A program made the translations under genes and the position numbers. A stretch of 62,715 bases of DNA, from the NCBI GenBank assembly GCA_023819255.1, contig JAMWBU010000008.1:1-62715 (forward strand). The letters run 5' to 3'. Shown piece by piece: positions 1-8,975 of the stretch; within the stretch, counting starts at the first letter, position 1; each line of letters opens with the position of its first letter. The notes beneath the pieces are model-generated. The model searched no databases. It worked only from the letters and a program-made list of their open reading frames with translations, and had not been told where the DNA came from. The DNA is from Candidatus Omnitrophota bacterium (GTDB lineage Bacteria; Ratteibacteria; UBA8468; B48-G9; DTJG01).

Positions 1-36
1 TAAACTCATTGCCTTTTCTGCGACGTTCCTACCTTT

Positions 37-1273
37 GAGAGAAAATAAGACCCGCTTAATAGGGGATTGCGACCTATTAACTTAAGGAGTATTGGAGAAG
101 CGTATACAGCAGGAGAGAAAATAAGACCCGCTTAATAGGGGATTGCGACCGTCCAGTGGCGGGAGTAAACTTAGCAAGTAATTACTGAGAGAAAATAAGA
201 CCCGCTTAATAGGGGATTGCGACTTAGTAACTACTTTTATTACCTCATCAGGCAACAGAGCCAAGAGAGAAAATAAGACCCGCTTAATAGGGGATTGCGA
301 CGAAAGAAACTCCTTCTTCCATACAGTATCTTCTAAGAGAGAAAATAAGACCCGCTTAATAGGGGATTGCGACAAAAACGGTTCTACGATTGCAAAATAC
401 TCTTCTGAGAGAGAAAATAAGACCCGCTTAATAGGGGATTGCGACTGGAGACATCAGTATTTTGGGTAGAAAGTGGGAATTCTCCGAGAGAAAATAAGAC
501 CCGCTTAATAGGGGATTGCGACCTCATCTGTTTGATTAACAACTGCTCTCCAATCGTAGTCCCCGAGAGAAAATAAGACCCGCTTAATAGGGGATTGCGA
601 CGTTGTACCATTTTGATAGTAATCGCAACCAAATTCCTTTGAGAGAAAATAAGACCCGCTTAATAGGGGATTGCGACCTGGGGTTCTGAAACTAATCCTA
701 AATCTACATTCTCTGAGAGAGAAAATAAGACCCGCTTAATAGGGGATTGCGACTGAAGAAATGGACTTACGAAAATGGGAAACCTGGTTGAGAGAGAAAA
801 TAAGACCCGCTTAATAGGGGATTGCGACTGTGCATCCCTGGAGGGAGGACGACGACGAAGATGAGAGAGAAAATAAGACCCGCTTAATAGGGGATTGCGA
901 CGTGCAGTATTTGCGGGTCTTTACATACAATTGGGTTCTCGAGAGAAAATAAGACCCGCTTAATAGGGGATTGCGACCGCACATCAATTTCATCGTTTTC
1001 TCGCCCTAACTTTTGAGAGAAAATAAGACCCGCTTAATAGGGGATTGCGACGGGTTCTGAAACCAATTCTAAATCTTATCTTTTCTTTTACGAGAGAAAA
1101 TAAGACCCGCTTAATAGGGGATTGCGACCGGGTGTGGAGGGTGCAAGAAGACGAAGAAGATGAATACGAGAGAAAATAAGACCCGCTTAATAGGGGATTG
1201 CGACTTGAAAATTTCTACCATCTGAAAAAGTTCCTCTCGTTGAGAGAAAATAAGACCCGCTTAATAGGGGATT
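37..1273 (+). CRISPR. CRISPR array, trailer-end portion (17 repeats)
   Basis: Seventeen direct repeats of 37 nt begin at 37, 113, 187, 265, 337, 409, 486, 565, 641, 717, 792, 865, 941, 1015, 1092, 1168 and 1242. They start GAGAGAAAATAAGACC and end GGGGATTGCGAC. Sixteen complete spacers of 35-42 nt lie between them, and bases 1-36 look like a further spacer cut by the window edge. The repeat end ATTGCGAC resembles the 8-nt 5' handle ATTGAAAC of many type I/III crRNAs, and CCC...GGG inside the repeat can form a short stem. The last repeat matches only to 1273 and then diverges. Both signs point to transcription on the + strand, with the leader and any cas genes left of the window. The subtype cannot be set without cas genes. 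Confidence 0.97.
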
Positions 1274-1391
1274 TTGAAAATCTTTGTGCCTGTTTTTCTT
1301 GAACAGGGGTGAGTTTTTTTATGCAGGTAAAATCAACCGCGCATCAATCTTTTCCACAGGGAAAAAATATATCCTGTTTATGGCGCGTCAG

Positions 1392-1419
1392 TTGTTTTAT
1401 TTCTCGAAAGTGATAAAAT
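1392..1419 (+). promoter_or_regulatory. Predicted sigma-70 promoter for the acyl-CoA synthetase gene
   Basis: TTGTTT (1392-1397), a 16-nt spacer and TAAAAT (1414-1419) lie upstream of the ATG at 1457, which has a GGAGG ribosome site at 1446-1450. The stretch 1274-1391 between the CRISPR trailer and this promoter shows no gene. Confidence 0.5.
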
Positions 1420-1456
1420 AACAGCAAAATATTTTCTATGCCTGCGGAGGCAAAAT

Positions 1457-3547
1457 ATGTTTGAGCATTTTTTTTCACCAGCATCCATTGCCGTGGTTGG
1501 CGCTTCAAGGGAACCAGGCAAGCTTGGTTCGCAAATTCTCAGTAATATAATTTCAGGCCAGTATCAGGGGAAAATCTATCCTGTTAATCCGAAGTCGACT
1601 GAGATTTCAGGATTGAGGTGCTATCCTGATATTTCGAGTATTCCTGATACGCCCGAACTTGCTGTAATTGTTGTTCCTGCAAAAATTGTAACTTCTATAA
1701 TTGAAGAATGCGGAAAAAAGGGGACAAAAGCCGCTGTTGTCATAAGCGCGGGTTTTAAAGAAAGCGGGCCTGATGGGAAAAAAAGAGAACAGCAGCTTAT
1801 TGAAACCGCAGAAAAATATGGCTGTCGCATTATCGGTCCAAATTGCCTTGGTATCATTGATACATATTCTGATTTGAATGTTTCTTTTGCTCCTGTGATG
1901 CCTTCTAAAGGAAGTATTGCTTTTATTTCTCAATCAGGCGCCATCATCAGCGCGGTTCTGGATTGGTCCAGAAAACAAAAAATAGGATTTTCAAGAGTTA
2001 TAAGCATGGGGAATATGGCTGACATTTCTGAAAGCGAATTGATAGAAGCGTGTGGCGAGGATGAAAAAACAAAAGTTGTCCTTCTTTATCTGGAAGGCGT
2101 GAAGAACGGCAGGGATTTTATTAACAGAGTTTCAAGGGTTACATTGAAAAAACCTGTCATAGCGATAAAGGCAGGACTCACAGGTTCGGGTTCAAAAGCG
2201 GTTTCCTCGCATACAGGCAGTCTTGCCGGAATGGCGGAAGCATACTCAGCTGCCTTCAGAAAAGCGGGGATACTGCAGGTTTCAAATATGGAAGAACTTT
2301 TTGACCTTTCTTTGGTATTTGCATATCAACCATTGATAAAGGGAGATAGAATTGCAATCATAACCAATGCTGGAGGCCCGGCAGTTGTTGCGACAGATGC
2401 GGTTGAAAAACAGGGGTTGAAAATGGCTGTCTTTACAGAGGAAACAACAGAAATTTTAAAAAAGGGCCTTCCTCCGGCGGCCAATATTCATAATCCAATC
2501 GATGTTCTTGGCGATGCGACAGAAGCAGGTTATAAGGTTGCCCTTGAAAATGTAATGAAGGAAGATGGCGTGGATGGAGCGCTTGTGATTGTCACTCCAC
2601 AAACAATCACAAGGCCCCTTGAAACAGCGCATGTTGTTGTTGAAAACGCCAACAGATATAAGAAAACAGTTGTCACCAGTTTTATGGGCGGGGTTGCAGT
2701 GGAGGTTGCCATTGATTTTTTGAGGCAGAGCAGAATTCCAAACTATGAATTTCCAGAAAGGGCAATCAGAACTCTGCGTGGAATGGTTGATTATGCAAAA
2801 ATATTGTCGCGTCCAGAATCCGAAAAGACAGATATCAATGTTGATAAAAACAGGGTTTGTGAAATTTTCAACAGGATAAAGAAAACAGAAACAAAAACCT
2901 TAACCGACTATCAGGCAAGAGAAATTTTTGAATCATACGGCATCAAAGGACCGCAAAGACACATTGCGAAAAATATCAAAGAGGCATTAGATTTTGCAAA
3001 CAGAATTGGTTATCCTGTTGTCGCAAAGATTGTAAGCCCTGATATTCTTCATAAAACAGAAGCAGGCGGAGTTAAGATTGACATATGGAATGATATGGCG
3101 CTGGAAAAAGCTTTTGATGATATTGTTAAATCAGTCAAAAAATATATGCCGACTGCACGGATTGATGGGATTGAAATTCAACAAATGGTCAAAGGAGTCC
3201 AGGAACTTATCATTGGCGTTAAAAAGGATATTCAGTTTGGACATCTTATTATGTTCGGGCTTGGCGGAATTTTTGTTGAAGTAATGAAAGATGTTACATT
3301 CGGGATTGTCCCTGTTGATATACAGGAAGCGCTTGAAATGATAAAGGAAGTAAGGGGCTACAAACTTTTGACCGGCTTCAGAAAACTTCCTGAGGCAGAC
3401 ATTCCATCAATTGCTGATACAATTGTAAGGATTTCAAAGCTCTGTCAGAATTTTCCCGAAATTAAGGAGCTTGACATAAATCCGCTTGTTGTGATGGAAA
3501 AGGGAAAAGGCGTTGTTATGGTGGATGCAAGGATTATTCTTGAATAA
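1457..3547 (+). CDS. ADP-forming acetate/acyl-CoA synthetase, fused alpha-beta
   Basis: This 696-residue protein matches the NDP-forming acyl-CoA synthetase family, which interconverts acyl-CoA, ADP and phosphate with the free acid, CoA and ATP. The N-terminal CoA-binding Rossmann domain opens with SIAVVGAS. The phosphohistidine loop SSHTGSLAG places the catalytic His at residue 252. The C-terminal third, from about residue 480, is an ATP-grasp domain beginning with the TDYQAREIFESYGI-type motif. The length fits the fused alpha-beta form. GGAGG precedes the start with good spacing. In an anaerobe it would make ATP from acetyl-CoA or branched/aryl-acyl-CoA at the end of fermentation; the acyl substrate cannot be read from sequence. 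Related fused proteins include protein acetyltransferases, but no separate GNAT domain is present. Confidence 0.88.
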   Translation: MFEHFFSPASIAVVGASREPGKLGSQILSNIISGQYQGKIYPVNPKSTEISGLRCYPDISSIPDTPELAVIVVPAKIVTSIIEECGKKGTKAAVVISAGFKESGPDGKKREQQLIETAEKYGCRIIGPNCLGIIDTYSDLNVSFAPVMPSKGSIAFISQSGAIISAVLDWSRKQKIGFSRVISMGNMADISESELIEACGEDEKTKVVLLYLEGVKNGRDFINRVSRVTLKKPVIAIKAGLTGSGSKAVSSHTGSLAGMAEAYSAAFRKAGILQVSNMEELFDLSLVFAYQPLIKGDRIAIITNAGGPAVVATDAVEKQGLKMAVFTEETTEILKKGLPPAANIHNPIDVLGDATEAGYKVALENVMKEDGVDGALVIVTPQTITRPLETAHVVVENANRYKKTVVTSFMGGVAVEVAIDFLRQSRIPNYEFPERAIRTLRGMVDYAKILSRPESEKTDINVDKNRVCEIFNRIKKTETKTLTDYQAREIFESYGIKGPQRHIAKNIKEALDFANRIGYPVVAKIVSPDILHKTEAGGVKIDIWNDMALEKAFDDIVKSVKKYMPTARIDGIEIQQMVKGVQELIIGVKKDIQFGHLIMFGLGGIFVEVMKDVTFGIVPVDIQEALEMIKEVRGYKLLTGFRKLPEADIPSIADTIVRISKLCQNFPEIKELDINPLVVMEKGKGVVMVDARIILE

Positions 3548-3558
3548 AAGGAGAGGAA

Positions 3559-4602
3559 ATGAAAAATGGCAGGTATTTTGTTGGAGTTGTCGGAACCGGC
3601 GGAATTGGCAGATATCACATTGAAGGATGGCGAAAGCTCGAAGATGTTTGCGTTTATGGAATAGCCGACCCTGATACCCACAACCTTGAAAAAACAAAAA
3701 AAGATTATGATATTCAGATCGCTGTGAAAGATTACAAAAATCTGATAAAGATTGAAGAAATAGACATCATCGATGTTTGTACGCCAAACTATTTTCATTA
3801 TCCGGTGACAATCGCCGCTTTGAAAAGCGGAAAGCATGTTCTTTGCGAGAAACCTCTGGCGACAAAAAGCATTCATATAGAGAAGATGATTGAGGCGGCA
3901 AAACAAAACAAAAGAAAACTGATGGCGGCACAGAATCAAAGGTTTTCTTATGCGGGCAAAAAGACAAAAGAAATCATTGACAGGGATGAACTGGGAGAGA
4001 TTTATTTTGCACAGTGTTATGCCGTCAGGAGAAGAGAACTTCCTGCAAGGGATACCTTCATAAAAAAAGAACTGTCTGGCGGCGGACCTATGTTTGACAT
4101 TGGTGTTCACATACTGGATATAGTTTACTGGTTTATGGGGTGTCCGAAGGTTCATTCTGTGAAGGGAGTGATGTTTACAAAGCTTGCGAAAAACAAAGGT
4201 GTTACAGGAACATGGGGAAGGTGGGATCCTGAAAAATATGAGGTTGAAGATTTTGCTGCTGGTTTTGTGCTTTTCAAGGACAAAAGGGCTCTTCATTTAA
4301 CATGCAGTTTTCTTTCAAACCTTCCTTCAAATTTTTCTGCCAATCTCTATGGCACAAAGGCAGGAATGATCTGGCCTGAAATGAAGATGTTTTCTGAATT
4401 GAATGGAATGCACAGGGACTCAACTCTTACCCCGATTGTTCCCGAAAATGAACCATCTCACCACATAGAAATCAGAGAATTTCTTGAATGCGTGAAAACA
4501 GGAAAAGATGTTGTTGTAAAACCAGAAGAATCTCTGGAAGTGATAAGAATGCTTGAAGCAATGTACATATCTGATGAGAAAAAGAGGGAGGTTGTCTTTT
4601 AG
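3559..4602 (+). CDS. Gfo/Idh/MocA-family NAD(P)-dependent oxidoreductase
   Basis: This 347-residue protein has an N-terminal Rossmann fold (VGVVGTGGIGRYHIEGW) and the family signature CEKPLA near residue 98, followed by the usual alpha/beta substrate-binding domain with a GG-PMFDIGVHILD segment. Members oxidise or reduce sugars, inositols and similar polyols with NAD(P). The start follows GGAGAGGAA and lies 11 nt after the acyl-CoA synthetase stop, so the two genes are probably cotranscribed. The substrate is unknown, but the wealth of glycan genes in the window makes a sugar derivative likely. Confidence 0.87.
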   Translation: MKNGRYFVGVVGTGGIGRYHIEGWRKLEDVCVYGIADPDTHNLEKTKKDYDIQIAVKDYKNLIKIEEIDIIDVCTPNYFHYPVTIAALKSGKHVLCEKPLATKSIHIEKMIEAAKQNKRKLMAAQNQRFSYAGKKTKEIIDRDELGEIYFAQCYAVRRRELPARDTFIKKELSGGGPMFDIGVHILDIVYWFMGCPKVHSVKGVMFTKLAKNKGVTGTWGRWDPEKYEVEDFAAGFVLFKDKRALHLTCSFLSNLPSNFSANLYGTKAGMIWPEMKMFSELNGMHRDSTLTPIVPENEPSHHIEIREFLECVKTGKDVVVKPEESLEVIRMLEAMYISDEKKREVVF

Positions 4603-4648
4603 GTTTGGCAGAAATGGCTAATTTCAAAGAAAATATCAGGGGTTGAAT

Positions 4649-5572
4649 ATGAGGAAAAAAACAGTTATGGTCTTTCTGGTATTTCTTATATCTTTCACAC
4701 CACTGATTTATGGCTACTGGGAATGGACTCCAAAAACAGGAAAATGGATCAATCCAAAGTACGCTGTAAAAAGCACCGACAGAGAGCAATGGGAATATGC
4801 GGAATCTTTTAAAATAGCAGGAAACAACGAGGTTGCCCTGAGAGAATACGCAAAACTTGTTAAACATTACCCGCTTTCGCCGCTGGCTCCAGCAGCGCTT
4901 TTTGAGTCGGCAAAAATTTATTTAAAAACAGGAGACAGAGAAAACGCATTCAATAAACTTGATGAAATCATAAAAAGGTATCCTGAATATCCTGAAATAG
5001 AGCAGGTTTTGAAGGTGCAGAGAGAAATTTCGATTGAACTGCTGAAAAAGAAACAATTACGGTTTGTTGACAAACTTAAAGACCCAACCAAAAAATATGA
5101 GGCAATTTCAAGAGCCATTGATTCGGACCCGTTTAGTCAGGAGACACCGCAGGTTGCCCTTCAACTTGCTGAAAAGTATGCGAAAAACAGGGATATGGAA
5201 AAAGCGATGAAAATCTACCAGCAGATTATCAGGGATTTCCCTGATTCGCAATGGGAAGAAAAAGCCCGCTATGAAATGTTAATGAATGAAATAGAAGGCA
5301 TTCCAGAAGCAAGCGCTGATGATTCAAAATTTTCTGCTATTGAAAAAAGCATTGACAGTTTCATTTTCGAGTTTCCTTCAAGTCCATACAGGCCATCGCT
5401 GGAAAAAAAGAAGGCAGAACTCAGAAACGAGATAGCCAGAAGGCTTTTTAACATCGCTGAGATATATAAAAAGAATGGATATAAGAAAAGCGCTGATATT
5501 TACTTTAAGAAGATAAAAAAACTTTATCCAGAAACAGAGTATGCTAAAAAATGTCCTCCTGATATCAATTGA
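4649..5572 (+). CDS. BamD-like outer-membrane assembly TPR protein
   Basis: The protein of about 307 residues starts with a signal peptide or signal anchor (KKTVMVFLVFLISFTPLIYG). The segment YWEWTPKTGKWINPKYAVK follows, then helical TPR repeats, including AYAKLVKHYPLSPLAPAALFESAKIY-type units near residues 65-100 and a QQIIRDFPDSQWEEKARYE unit near 195. This arrangement matches BamD/YfiO-family proteins that help insert beta-barrels in the outer membrane. No clear lipobox Cys is seen at the cleavage site, unlike classical BamD. An in-frame TTG at 4643 exists, but AGGGG at 4638-4642 fits the ATG at 4649. It overlaps the lptE-like gene by 32 nt, forming an envelope operon. Confidence 0.68.
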   Translation: MRKKTVMVFLVFLISFTPLIYGYWEWTPKTGKWINPKYAVKSTDREQWEYAESFKIAGNNEVALREYAKLVKHYPLSPLAPAALFESAKIYLKTGDRENAFNKLDEIIKRYPEYPEIEQVLKVQREISIELLKKKQLRFVDKLKDPTKKYEAISRAIDSDPFSQETPQVALQLAEKYAKNRDMEKAMKIYQQIIRDFPDSQWEEKARYEMLMNEIEGIPEASADDSKFSAIEKSIDSFIFEFPSSPYRPSLEKKKAELRNEIARRLFNIAEIYKKNGYKKSADIYFKKIKKLYPETEYAKKCPPDIN

Positions 5573-6023
5573 AATACTTGCTCTGATAATGGCTGGTTGC
5601 GGATATCATTTGATAAATCCAGAACAAAAAACAGTGTATGTTGAACCCTTTTCCAACCACACGCTTCAGCCAAAAATGGAACAGTTTTTATTGAAAAACA
5701 TAAGGAAAACTCTGGCACAAGCGCCTGGATTTATGCTTGTTTCAAAGAAATCTGACGCCAGCGTCGTTATCAGTGGCAAAATTATTAAATTCAGCAGGAA
5801 TCCTGAATTTATTGACAGGTCAGACCAGATTGTTATGGCTTCTTACACGGTTGGTGTTCTGCTTGATATTGAAAAAGACGGCGCAACCCTGCGGCAGAAA
5901 ATTGAACAGACCTATTTTATGGAGCTGCAAAGTCATTTCAGGTTAGACCAGATTCTTGATGCTGTTTCAAAAAAGGTTGCCCGGGATGTCTACTTTTGGC
6001 TTATCCAATCGTATGGAAAATAG
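5541..6023 (+). CDS. lptE: LptE-like LPS-assembly lipoprotein
   Basis: This 160-residue protein has a hydrophobic leader ending in the lipobox LIMAGC, followed directly by GYHL, which is characteristic of LptE/RlpB. VYVEPFSNHTLQP and the later YTVGVLLDIEKDG fit the LptE fold of strands packed on two helices. LptE plugs the LptD barrel that delivers LPS to the outer leaflet. The gene overlaps the end of the bamD-like gene. It is followed by a holA-like gene, the same order as rlpB-holA in enterobacteria, which supports both calls. Confidence 0.75.
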   Translation: MLKNVLLISIEILALIMAGCGYHLINPEQKTVYVEPFSNHTLQPKMEQFLLKNIRKTLAQAPGFMLVSKKSDASVVISGKIIKFSRNPEFIDRSDQIVMASYTVGVLLDIEKDGATLRQKIEQTYFMELQSHFRLDQILDAVSKKVARDVYFWLIQSYGK

Positions 6024-6657
6024 GGTAAAAATTTTTCTGGGTCCTCATAATCTGACATCTGAAAGGGTTGAATTTCTTGTCAGAGAGATTTCTGGCAAAC
6101 ACAATAACATAGAGGTTAAAAGATACTATGGCGCTGAATTCAATCCTGAATATTTCAGAGATGAAGTGCTCGAAAATTCTCTTTTTATACAATACAAGAT
6201 TTTGATCGTCCACCAGATAGAGCAGATAGAAAAAAAGGTCTGGGCAGAATATATTATTCCGTATCTGGAATATGTGCCTGATAATGTTTTTGTCATATTC
6301 GAAGGACTTTCAGTTAAGGCGAAAATCAATAACTGCGATGTAGAAGTTGCTGAGGATGCGGAAGACCTTTTCAGAAAGATATACAAAAAGTCCTGGCAAA
6401 AAAAAATCAACGCGGGAGATATTTACGAAATTTCAAAGTTTTTGAAATCAAAACCGTATGAATTTTCAATCGTAATCGGCGTAATAGGAAAACATCTTGA
6501 GAACCTTGTTGCGCAGAAAATTATCTCTGAGATGGAATTCATTAAACGCCTTGAAACCCTTTTAGATCTTGATTTCAGCCTTAAATCAGGCAGGATTTCA
6601 AATGAGCCTGGCTGGGAGATATTGCTACTGCGTCTGCTCGGCGTAGAATCAAATTGA
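6013..6657 (+). CDS. holA: Short DNA polymerase III delta-subunit-like protein
   Basis: The protein has about 214 residues if started at the ATG at 6013, which overlaps the end of lptE by 11 nt; an upstream in-frame ATG at 5956 would add 19 unlikely residues. VKIFLGPHN at the start, the aspartate/glutamate-rich AEDLFRK region, and IVIGVIGKHLENL match the clamp-loader delta pattern weakly. Its place after lptE mirrors rlpB-holA. Typical HolA has about 340 residues, so this one is short. The call rests on order and a weak pattern; it could be an unrelated protein of the same locus. Confidence 0.5.
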   Translation: MENRVKIFLGPHNLTSERVEFLVREISGKHNNIEVKRYYGAEFNPEYFRDEVLENSLFIQYKILIVHQIEQIEKKVWAEYIIPYLEYVPDNVFVIFEGLSVKAKINNCDVEVAEDAEDLFRKIYKKSWQKKINAGDIYEISKFLKSKPYEFSIVIGVIGKHLENLVAQKIISEMEFIKRLETLLDLDFSLKSGRISNEPGWEILLLRLLGVESN

Positions 6658-6676
6658 TTTCAAATTCATCAATTTT

Positions 6677-7327
6677 TCACTCGTTTATTAGTTTTCTGCC
6701 CAGGGTAAATCTTAACAACTTTCTATGAATAAGATAGTTAAAATAGGAGACACTCTTTTTTCCCAGGACATTAAAACCCATTTTTTCAAAAAAACCTGCT
6801 GCATTAACAGAAAATGTGGTAACGTGAACTCCAGCTATCTTTTCTTTTTTCAGGTAGGAAATGTATTCACAAATAAGTTTTTTCCCGATGCCTGTATTTC
6901 TGTATCTTCTGTCTATGTTTATGTGAAGTGTTGCGGGGTACTCTGAAGAAAAATCGTTTGCGAAAAATTCTTTTTTCCAAATTGAAAGTGCGCAGTTATA
7001 GAGAAAAAGAAGATTCCTTTTTTTCAAAATTCTGCCATTGAAGACGAATTTGATTGCTGTCACAGGAAGTATCCTGGTCATAAATATTCTTTTTTGCTTT
7101 TTTATATTCTTGCACCCGGTAAGATACCCTACAATCTGTCTATCAAGTTCTGCTATAAAAATAGATTCTTTCTCGTAGCACGTGTAATAAGATGTAAGTA
7201 GATCCGCCAAAATTTCTCTGCCATCAAAAAACCTTTCTGCTGGCTCACCCAGAAAAGCACTGTCACAGCAAATTTTTCTAATAAATTCTCTGTCATCTGG
7301 ATTCTGATACTTTCTTATAACCAGCAT
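6677..7327 (-). CDS. GNAT-family N-acetyltransferase
   Basis: This 216-residue protein has the acetyl-CoA binding motif A as NIDRRYRNTGIGKKLICEY near residue 133, and motif B with NAAGFFEKMGFNVLGK near 175. It transfers an acetyl group from acetyl-CoA to an amine that cannot be named from sequence. It starts three bases after the stop of the deacetylase gene, so the two are translated from one reverse-strand transcript and may act on the same substrate class. The middle (residues 75-125) is less typical and hydrophobic-basic. Confidence 0.78.
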   Translation of the reverse strand: MLVIRKYQNPDDREFIRKICCDSAFLGEPAERFFDGREILADLLTSYYTCYEKESIFIAELDRQIVGYLTGCKNIKKQKRIFMTRILPVTAIKFVFNGRILKKRNLLFLYNCALSIWKKEFFANDFSSEYPATLHINIDRRYRNTGIGKKLICEYISYLKKEKIAGVHVTTFSVNAAGFFEKMGFNVLGKKSVSYFNYLIHRKLLRFTLGRKLINE

Positions 7328-7330
7328 GTT

Positions 7331-8461
7331 TTAATAATCTAAAGTGACACTTTCTCCAATTTCTCCTTCTTTGATTATATCCCCTTCGCCATTGACAACC
7401 CTGTATCTCTTTGCAGGTATTCCTTTTCTGAACAAAATTGTAAGGTTTTTTAGTTCAAGTTCATTACCTTTTTCTAGGACTATTACAAGGGTATCTCCTG
7501 ACATTTTTGTTTCTGCATACAGCGTTTCTCTTGCCTTCCACCATAAAGAGATCTCTGTCAGGGTGGGCTTCCATACATTATAAGTACAGATGTACTTTAA
7601 ACTCTCTTCAAGAAGTTTTAGCGAGTGTGGTGTATTGATTGGCTCGATATGTGTATACAGAACAAAAACACCCTTTCTCTTATAAACTTTCTCGAAGCGG
7701 TGTTTTATAAGCATTAAGTTTTTATGGTTGAAAAGTGTGTGGAAAAGATCTCCATGGCTTACAAATTCAAGGATGTTTAAGTCAGAAGGATGATAGGGGT
7801 AATATATTGACTCAACAAACATTTTGTTTGCGAGCATAAAAGGTGGGGGATAAAGTCCGGCATCAGAGCCATACAAAAAATCCAGATGGTCTAAGATCTT
7901 CAGTGTGTTTTGATTGGCACTGAAGGCAGGTGCTCTGAATCCATTTATCTTAAATCCTGCTTCTTCCAGTATTGTCTTTCCTATAACAATTCTGCGTTTC
8001 TGCTCACTGTAAGGCAAATCTGTCAACTCTCTTGCAAAATTGACAATCTTCAACTTCCATCTGGGTACCCAGTGAGTCAAACCATGTTGTGCTATCTCAT
8101 GTCCATTATTCTCTATCTCCTTAAGGACCCTTGTTACATTATCATCCTTATTGATTTTGTATCTGCCTTTGTAATATGGAATAATAAAAAAGACCCCCTT
8201 AACGCCGAACCTGTCAAGTATTTTAGTTATCCTTAGTATTTTTTCTGGTTCAGTTAACTTATAAATATCGTCCACTGTGAATACCACAGCAGCATCATAG
8301 GTCCCGGGATAAAGATTGATTTCAATATAATCATCACACCAGAATAGTACAGGCGGTCCAAAGATGAGATCATGGTAATAATAAATGAGGCTGTACGCTG
8401 CAAAAGAAAAAAAAACCAGCATACTAATCCAGACAAGCCTCTTTCTAAAAAATTTTTTCAT
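7331..8461 (-). CDS. Membrane-anchored polysaccharide-deacetylase-fold protein (DUF2334-like)
   Basis: This 376-residue protein starts with a basic N terminus and one membrane segment (LVWISMLVFFSFAAYSLIYYY), so the rest is extracytoplasmic. The NodB-type fold is visible as AAVVFTVDDIYKL (metal Asp-Asp), GVKGVFFIIPYY, and the second metal motif HEIAQHGLTH near residue 140. A beta-rich C-terminal tail follows residue 320. Such enzymes remove acetyl groups from cell-surface or environmental glycans. The gene lies downstream of rpsT with its own upstream region. The GNAT gene that follows suggests paired acetylation and deacetylation, but this is inference. Confidence 0.75.
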   Translation of the reverse strand: MKKFFRKRLVWISMLVFFSFAAYSLIYYYHDLIFGPPVLFWCDDYIEINLYPGTYDAAVVFTVDDIYKLTEPEKILRITKILDRFGVKGVFFIIPYYKGRYKINKDDNVTRVLKEIENNGHEIAQHGLTHWVPRWKLKIVNFARELTDLPYSEQKRRIVIGKTILEEAGFKINGFRAPAFSANQNTLKILDHLDFLYGSDAGLYPPPFMLANKMFVESIYYPYHPSDLNILEFVSHGDLFHTLFNHKNLMLIKHRFEKVYKRKGVFVLYTHIEPINTPHSLKLLEESLKYICTYNVWKPTLTEISLWWKARETLYAETKMSGDTLVIVLEKGNELELKNLTILFRKGIPAKRYRVVNGEGDIIKEGEIGESVTLDY

Positions 8462-8496
8462 TGTATCTCAGAATTTTTTATTCTAACATAAATTGA

Positions 8497-8517
8497 GCGT
8501 CGATGTTCAACCGACGC
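8497..8517 (-). terminator. Weak hairpin between rpsT and the deacetylase gene
   Basis: GCGTCG (8497-8502) pairs perfectly with CGACGC (8512-8517) around a 9-nt loop, 105 nt past the rpsT stop. The following U-run is poor, so it may be a weak terminator or only a structured leader of the deacetylase mRNA. Confidence 0.3.
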
Positions 8518-8621
8518 CTTGACTGAAGTGAATTCTAATTTTTCATATTATAGTAAATTGATTTCCGACTCTGTGTGTCGAAAAATCAGAAACGCTATCT
8601 GGTGAATTCAATCAGGTATTG

Positions 8622-8915
8622 CTACGATTTTGATGGTAAACTGGTATCAGTAGTTAACTTATTAACTGTTCTTACAAGCCTGCTTTTTTTCCTTGCAGCA
8701 GTGTTTTTATGCAGAATTCCTTTTGAAGCGGCTCTGTCTATTTCTTTTATGGCAGTGTTCAGGGTTGGCTTATAATCTTGGCCATCGAGAATCTGCTTTT
8801 TTGTCTTTTTTATCAGTGCTTTTATTTTTGCAAGTATCTGTTTGTTTCTCAGTCTTCTTTTTTCTTCCTGCCTCTGCCTTTTAAGTACAGATGGTTTCTT
8901 TTTTTTCACGGGCAT
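8622..8915 (-). CDS. rpsT: 30S ribosomal protein S20
   Basis: This 97-residue basic protein begins MPVKKKKPSVLKRQRQEEK, with repeated K/R and long helices. It contains AASKGILHKNTAARKKSRL near the C terminus, the S20 signature. S20 binds 16S rRNA early in small-subunit assembly. GGAGG stands just before the start, and a near-consensus promoter lies upstream. The gene stands alone, as in many bacteria, divergent from the sigma-factor gene. Confidence 0.95.
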   Translation of the reverse strand: MPVKKKKPSVLKRQRQEEKRRLRNKQILAKIKALIKKTKKQILDGQDYKPTLNTAIKEIDRAASKGILHKNTAARKKSRLVRTVNKLTTDTSLPSKS

Positions 8916-8937
8916 GACATTTCCTCCTTTTCAGTAT

Positions 8938-8966
8938 ATTATATCATAACACAAAACTATCGTAAA
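8938..8966 (-). promoter_or_regulatory. rpsT promoter
   Basis: Read on the reverse strand, TTTACG (8966-8961), a 17-nt spacer and TATAAT (8943-8938), preceded by TGA as an extended -10, lie 22 nt before the rpsT ATG. Confidence 0.75.
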
Positions 8967-8975
8967 AATGCAATA

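Noticed and set aside
82-993. Reverse-strand frames with repeated SQSPIKRVLFSL and RNPLLSGSYFLS segments
   Set aside because: These are translations of the CRISPR repeats; the spacing and sequence follow the 37-nt repeat.
3445-4296. Long 283-residue reverse frame
   Set aside because: It lies wholly opposite the acyl-CoA synthetase end and the Gfo/Idh gene, is Phe/Ile/Cys/His-rich without domains, and has no ribosome site.
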